From contig CM038907.1 of NCBI GenBank assembly GCA_021904315.1, positions 22,017,223 to 22,081,222 of the forward strand: 64,000 bases of DNA, read 5' to 3'. Shown in pieces: positions 59,396 to 64,000 of this stretch. Source of the stretch: Sphagnum magellanicum. Lineage: Eukaryota; Streptophyta; Sphagnopsida; Sphagnales; Sphagnaceae. Every line of letters starts with the position of its first letter. Position 1 is the stretch's first letter. The notes beneath the pieces are model-generated. The model was given only the letters and a program-made list of their open reading frames with translations, had not been told where the DNA came from and did not search any database. A program made the position numbers and the translations under genes.

Positions 59396-62300
59396 CAATT
59401 GACCGGGGCTCTAGGAACCCCTGGCTTACACTCTACACGTGTTGTGGGATGATGGGTCCTCAGTTACTACCCTGTTCCTTACAACAATACTTGCAGAGCA
59501 GTTGCAATATGCAATTTTTCTCTGGTGTGCTGGAACTGGGTGTATTGTTTCTAGCAGTTTTTAGGGGGTCAAGTTCACGTCCAATGTAATGTAGGGTGAA
59601 AGACACTAGACACTAATCTATAATAAGAAACACACTCTGCAAATTATGAGGAGGTTCCTGACATGCTTCCCAATTTTTTGTTTTGCAGCCCTTGGATTTT
59701 TATTCAGATGGATTGTTCCTTGAGTGTTTGCAGACGGCCAAAGGCTGATGTCAGGACTACATTGATACCGCTGATGCAAACACATATCTTCACCACTATG
59801 AACCTGGTAACCTCCTAACCAGCATTATTATAGAGAGAAAAGATTCGGTAGAGTCTGAAAGAGAAGTATTTTCTTTTTTTGGTGTATTATAATAACAGAG
59901 CACTACCGCAGTAGTGTTGTAGTGGTCCAAAAGAGAAGTCTTCTTCTGCTTTTATTTGGGTCTAACACGAGCACTACTGCAGTGTTCCACAATTTTATTT
60001 TATGCCAGCCCAGAGACCATGATGATGATCATCAACAACAACAGCACAACAGTTTCGGTCTGGTTGCAATCCCCAAGACTCTATCACCAACCCAAGAGGC
60101 CGTCAGTGAGTTATTGGAGAATGAACTTTAAATTAACTAGCAGATATGAGAATCCTTATAGCAACAAAGGCTTTGATGGCTTGCTTCTTCATACTTTTGT
60201 GGCTGCTGTTATGAGCAAAACATTTAAGCAGCAGCAGGGTGTGCATTCCCAGATTCCCAATAAACTAGATAGTGGACCCATCCACTGACTCTGTTTTTTG
60301 TTTCTAAACAAAAAACTCTCTGAGGAGGATCAGACCAATAGCTGGTCTCTATCATGTTAGGGCAAAACTCCCTTTTAGAAAAGTTCCCAATCTTTTTTTC
60401 TTCCCACCCAAACTGGCCCCTCATTATTTTATTTTATTTTTTGCTGTTACTGAACTGGAGTGGGATCACTGATTTTTCATTGTCTAATCTTCTGACTATG
60501 TCCCCAAATTCATGCCCCTGACATTAGCTTATGCCAAAAATGGTGATGAACACAGGTAGAGAGGTAGAGATATAGATCTTTGGCAGCCAATCAGGTGAGG
60601 CAACTTGCACTCAAGAGGCCCAGTCTTTTTCTTTTGGGGGGGGGGGAGGGGGTTGGTTGTGGGTGTATGGATTTATTTTGGAATTTGGTGTTCCCAATGT
60701 GTTCCCAACATCACCATACTTTATCCCATATCTTTCGCCCTCCGCTCAGTTCAACTCTTGTAATCTACATAACTAGCTCACAGGAGAGGAATAATATATA
60801 TCTATTTTGGGAGTGGTCAAAGTTTAATCACTCTGTTTTGCGATGGACCAATCACAGATGCCCATTCACCCAAAAAAATCAAAATGACTCAAATATGATG
60901 TTCTCAGGATGTTTTTGAATTCTTGTTTGGAGGATACGTGCTGCTCCAGTGCTCCTGCAGCAGGGACTACTTCATTTTTCACCTTTTAAAACCAAAACTT
61001 AATCATATGAGTTGTTTTGGTCCCAACCTTTAAGTTTTTGGGCAAAAGTTTTATTTTCTTTCTCTTGAGTTATTAAAATTCCCACTGAACTGAGAGTAGC
61101 ACCAAATGGGAAAGCTGGCACCGCTGCTTCTGCTATGGTTTTGTGGGAATCATGGTTGGTGATGTAGGGTGTGGTGCCGGCCACTAACTAAGCCCATCAT
61201 CCTACATCATCAGATTCCATTTTTCCATCGATTCTATCAAAGTTGTTCAATGCAATTTTGTTGATCAGCTGCTTCATGTCTAAGAATTATTAGGTTATGG
61301 CCATTGGCAAAACCTAGCTGAGAAGGCTGGGTGATCAAGGGCAGATCATACAAGTGTTGAGTGGGTATCACAAAACCCCCTAGGTACCAGCTCAGTTCTC
61401 AGTTCAGTTCTCAAAGAGAGAACTAGCAAGCATCACATTATATCATACCTGGTCTGATAATTGGTCGATCAGTTCTCACTCAAGTGAGAATTGAATCTTG
61501 AGAACTGGTTACATTTTTTAAAAAATCAAAGCATCAAACCCAGTGCCATCAGGCTTAACCCGGGTCCAATTCTCACACCATATTTCAAGCGTTTAAATTT
61601 TAACTAGGTTAGGTGAGGTTTACAAACTTTTTAGTTTCTTAAGGCAAGCGATAAGGGATCCATATATTTCCTAGCGGCACCTGAAGGGCTTGCAATTGTC
61701 ATCTTGCGAACCCATTGCCTCCCCAGTGATAAAGGGCTTTGCTTTTCTCATGATCTTCACTTCTTTGTTCATTTGCTTAAGCTTTCTTATGTTTTGCATT
61801 AAACTTTGAGATTCTTTCTTCTTGTTTGTTTTTCTGGAATTTTTGTTGTTTTTGTGCATGGTTTTTTTTTTCTTTCCATCACTTTGGTTTCGAGCTTTGT
61901 CATTGCTTGTGCTTGGTGCTTTGAGAGTTGCCTACCACCATTGAATTGAGCTATAACTTTGAGCCATTGCTTCGAGTTGTTGTTGCTTTGAATGTGATTA
62001 CTTCAATATCAAGCCATCCTCCTTCACTTTTAGTCCATTTCTATTACTTTGAGTTTAGTTTGTTGTTGTTATTTTGTGTTTTCCCCTTTTCACATGTGCA
62101 AGTTTTGGAGCTCTCAAACTTTGGACATTAACATCAAACTTTTTTTAGGAGTTTTTTTTTTAATTTATTTTTTTCAATTTTTGTTATATATTTAATCTTT
62201 TTTGTTGTTTTGTGTTGTTTGTTTTTCATTTTTATTTTTTTTTAAGTTTTTTTTCTTTGTGATTATTAAAATTTTCAAATTCTTAATTCCAAGTTCTAAC

Positions 62301-62609
62301 ATGTTTATTTTCCTTCTACAAAATCTATCCTACAACTATTTTAACATTTCCATTTCATACACATTATCAAAATCTTTTTTGCATTTTTTGCACAATGGAA
62401 AAACAAGATAAATGTGAGTACTTTGTTATGTAAATGGTTGTAATTAGGGTTATCAAAACCAATGTGACATGGTCATTTTGTGTCAAGCATCATGTTAACA
62501 TTTGTTTTTACACATCGATCACATCTATCAAACCTAATGCAAGAAAAAAAAAATTTACACCTGAACTACCCCCATTGCAATTGACAATTGAAAATTAATT
62601 TGGTCATTG
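59396..62609. other. Intergenic with exon-like islands, otherwise unrecognised
   Basis: 59689-59806 is bounded by TTTTTGTTTTGCAG and a GTAACC donor. One frame reads LDFYSDGLFLECLQTAKG, a stop, then DTADANTYLHHYEP. Another frame is open and would join in phase to 60009-60131, which ends PTQEAVSELLENEL and a stop. The two frames conflict and no family is recognised. Also present: a G run at about 60638-60651, an 18-bp palindrome at 61473-61490, and a T-rich stretch at 62145-62280. Confidence 0.35.
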
Positions 62610-62830
62610 TAGGATGGCAACCAAAAAAATTCGGCTACCAATCCTACAACAACTAAAATTTGATCGTCAATTCTCTAACAATTGAATATTTTTGGTTTCC
62701 ATTCTTGTGGTGACTGAAAACTTTTGGTCACCAATCCTATGACATCTAAAAGCTTTTCGTCACAAATATTGTGACAATGGAAAGTTTTCCATTATTAATC
62801 GTGTGGTGACCAAATATTTTTTTGATTAAT
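62610..62830. repeat. Short degenerate repeats upstream of the hAT ORF
   Basis: TTTTGGTCACCAATCCTATG and ACAACTAAAATTTGATCG-like units recur four or five times at about 45-50 bp spacing, in mixed states of decay. Subterminal repeats near a transposase ORF are common in hAT elements, so these may mark its 5' end. Confidence 0.5.
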
Positions 62831-62949
62831 GTACATTTGGATTTTGATTATATGATTGACAATGGATTAATCTCCACCATTGATTTGGTGACAAAATTTG
62901 CTATTGTTTAGTAATAAAAAAAGACCTTGCAATCTCAATTCACTTTCTC

Positions 62950-64000
62950 CTTTGAGGTATGTGGGCTTCATGTTATTTAACAAACAACCATTGTCATATA
63001 CCTTGGGATGGAAAGGTGAAATTTGATCCTATTGTTAAATACCCAAAATTTACTAATCAGGCTTATTGTTTTTGTGTAATTTCGATGGAGGGAAAATTGA
63101 ACGTGTGGAATCCGTGGTATTTGATGCCAGAAGACAAGTCAGGTAAAGTGGAATGCAAGTTTTGTAGTAGTGTCATTTCATACTACAAGGATAGAATGTT
63201 GTTCCATTTGGGCAATCAATATGATGGTAATGGGCAAACTAGAATTATAATGTTTTCAATGGCATAGCTATTGGTGAAGGCCCTATTTGCTTGATGTGGC
63301 AAACTTGTCCCTCCACCACTAAATGACATGGAAGTACTAGCCCATTTCTTTGATGGGCGAATAGAAGACATTGCCATTGAAATACTGAATCTTTTAGTGA
63401 AAGGAAAATCTATTTTGATGTCTCAAGTGTAAAGGGCTCAAACTTGCACTTGACTTTCAAACAACACATAGGATTTTAATAGATCCCCAAATAACAACAT
63501 TCGAACCTTCTGATATTGCCTCAGGATTGAATTTAGCCAAAAAACAAGATTTGGACAAGAAGTGAACAACTTTCTTTAATGAAGTCTACATACTTTTCAA
63601 TGTTGTGTGACAGCATGCATTCTTAAAAATTATGAAATCAATTTCAAATTTCAAACCGGGCAGAAACCCCCATCATACCATGGATTGCGCACAAATTTGT
63701 TAAAACAATCCAAGGTTGATGTATCCAAACAAGTAATTAAAAGGACAAGGAATTCACTTGACAAATGTGGAACAACCATTTATTCTAATGGTTGGGACAA
63801 CATTACACGTTGTCCATTATTGAACATAATGTATTGGTTGGATATATTGAAATAATTGAAGTCAACAACATTGTACAAATTCATATAGACAATGCTTCAA
63901 ACATGAAAAGCACGGCTGATTTTTTAATTTATCATTTTCCAAATCTTTACTTTCAAGGTTGTGCTATTCATTTTCTAGACTTGCTATTAGAAGATTAAGG
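62950..64000 (+). pseudogene. hAT-family transposase, disrupted, runs off the window
   Basis: A BED-type zinc finger lies near the start (WNPWYLMPEDKSGKVECKFC, with a downstream His in LFHLGNQYDG). At 63650-64000 the hAT core appears in pieces: PPSYHGLRTNLLKQSKVDVS, GTTIYSNGWDNITRCPLLN, then QIHIDNASNMKSTADFLIYH and CAIHFLDLLLED. Stops occur at about 63266 and 63430, and a frame change occurs between 63790 and 63855. The C-terminal dimerisation domain would lie beyond the right edge. Confidence 0.85.

Noticed and set aside
1-64000. Search for tRNA, rRNA or snRNA genes
   Set aside because: Apart from the mutated tRNA-like head of the candidate SINE, nothing with intact A and B boxes and cloverleaf pairing could be seen by eye.

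Overview
The window is repeat-rich nuclear DNA of a land plant. Three spliced plant genes can be reconstructed with GT-AG introns that keep frame throughout: a B1-type mitotic cyclin (+, 3118-5758), a TAG-type DNA-3-methyladenine glycosylase with a long disordered N-terminus (-, 10573-7156) and a WIP-family C2H2 zinc-finger transcription factor (-, 54531-52601). Abundant decayed retroelements, hAT and other DNA transposon relics, MITEs and many minisatellites suggest a large genome. A non-angiosperm such as a fern is my best guess, but the sequence does not prove it.

Layout. 0-15 kb is gene-bearing: an unidentified exon at the left edge, a 60-odd-bp tandem array, a cluster of AACGG (MSA-like) motifs upstream of the cyclin gene, the cyclin gene, the glycosylase gene with a MITE in its first intron, a 100-bp tandem array, a TATA-containing promoter-like site, and a frameshifted intron-containing DRP2 (dynamin-related) pseudogene. 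16.3-17.8 kb is a degenerate low-complexity array and 17.8-20.7 kb is AT-rich. 20.7-33.8 kb holds a Ty3/gypsy element with two LTRs of about 0.6 kb. Its 5' LTR is preceded by the 3' end of a second element. Its gag and pol are full of in-frame stops, gag carries a small MITE, and a coiled-coil-rich region follows integrase.

35-51 kb is accessory DNA: a minus-strand gypsy relic, tandem duplications and hairpins, a decayed DNA transposon that I could not classify (39.1-44.8 kb) with two large tandem arrays inside its span, a GC-rich solo LTR (45.2-46.4 kb), and a minus-strand Ty1/copia relic whose gag is split by a 657-bp insertion with perfect 16-bp terminal inverted repeats. 51-56 kb holds the WIP gene and its upstream region. 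56-62.6 kb has a minisatellite, a possible tRNA-derived SINE and exon-like islands. The right edge is a decayed hAT transposase running out of the window.

The three intact genes are unrelated in function (cell cycle, DNA repair, developmental transcription) and form no pathway. All spliced models were built by eye and have not been checked against transcripts.
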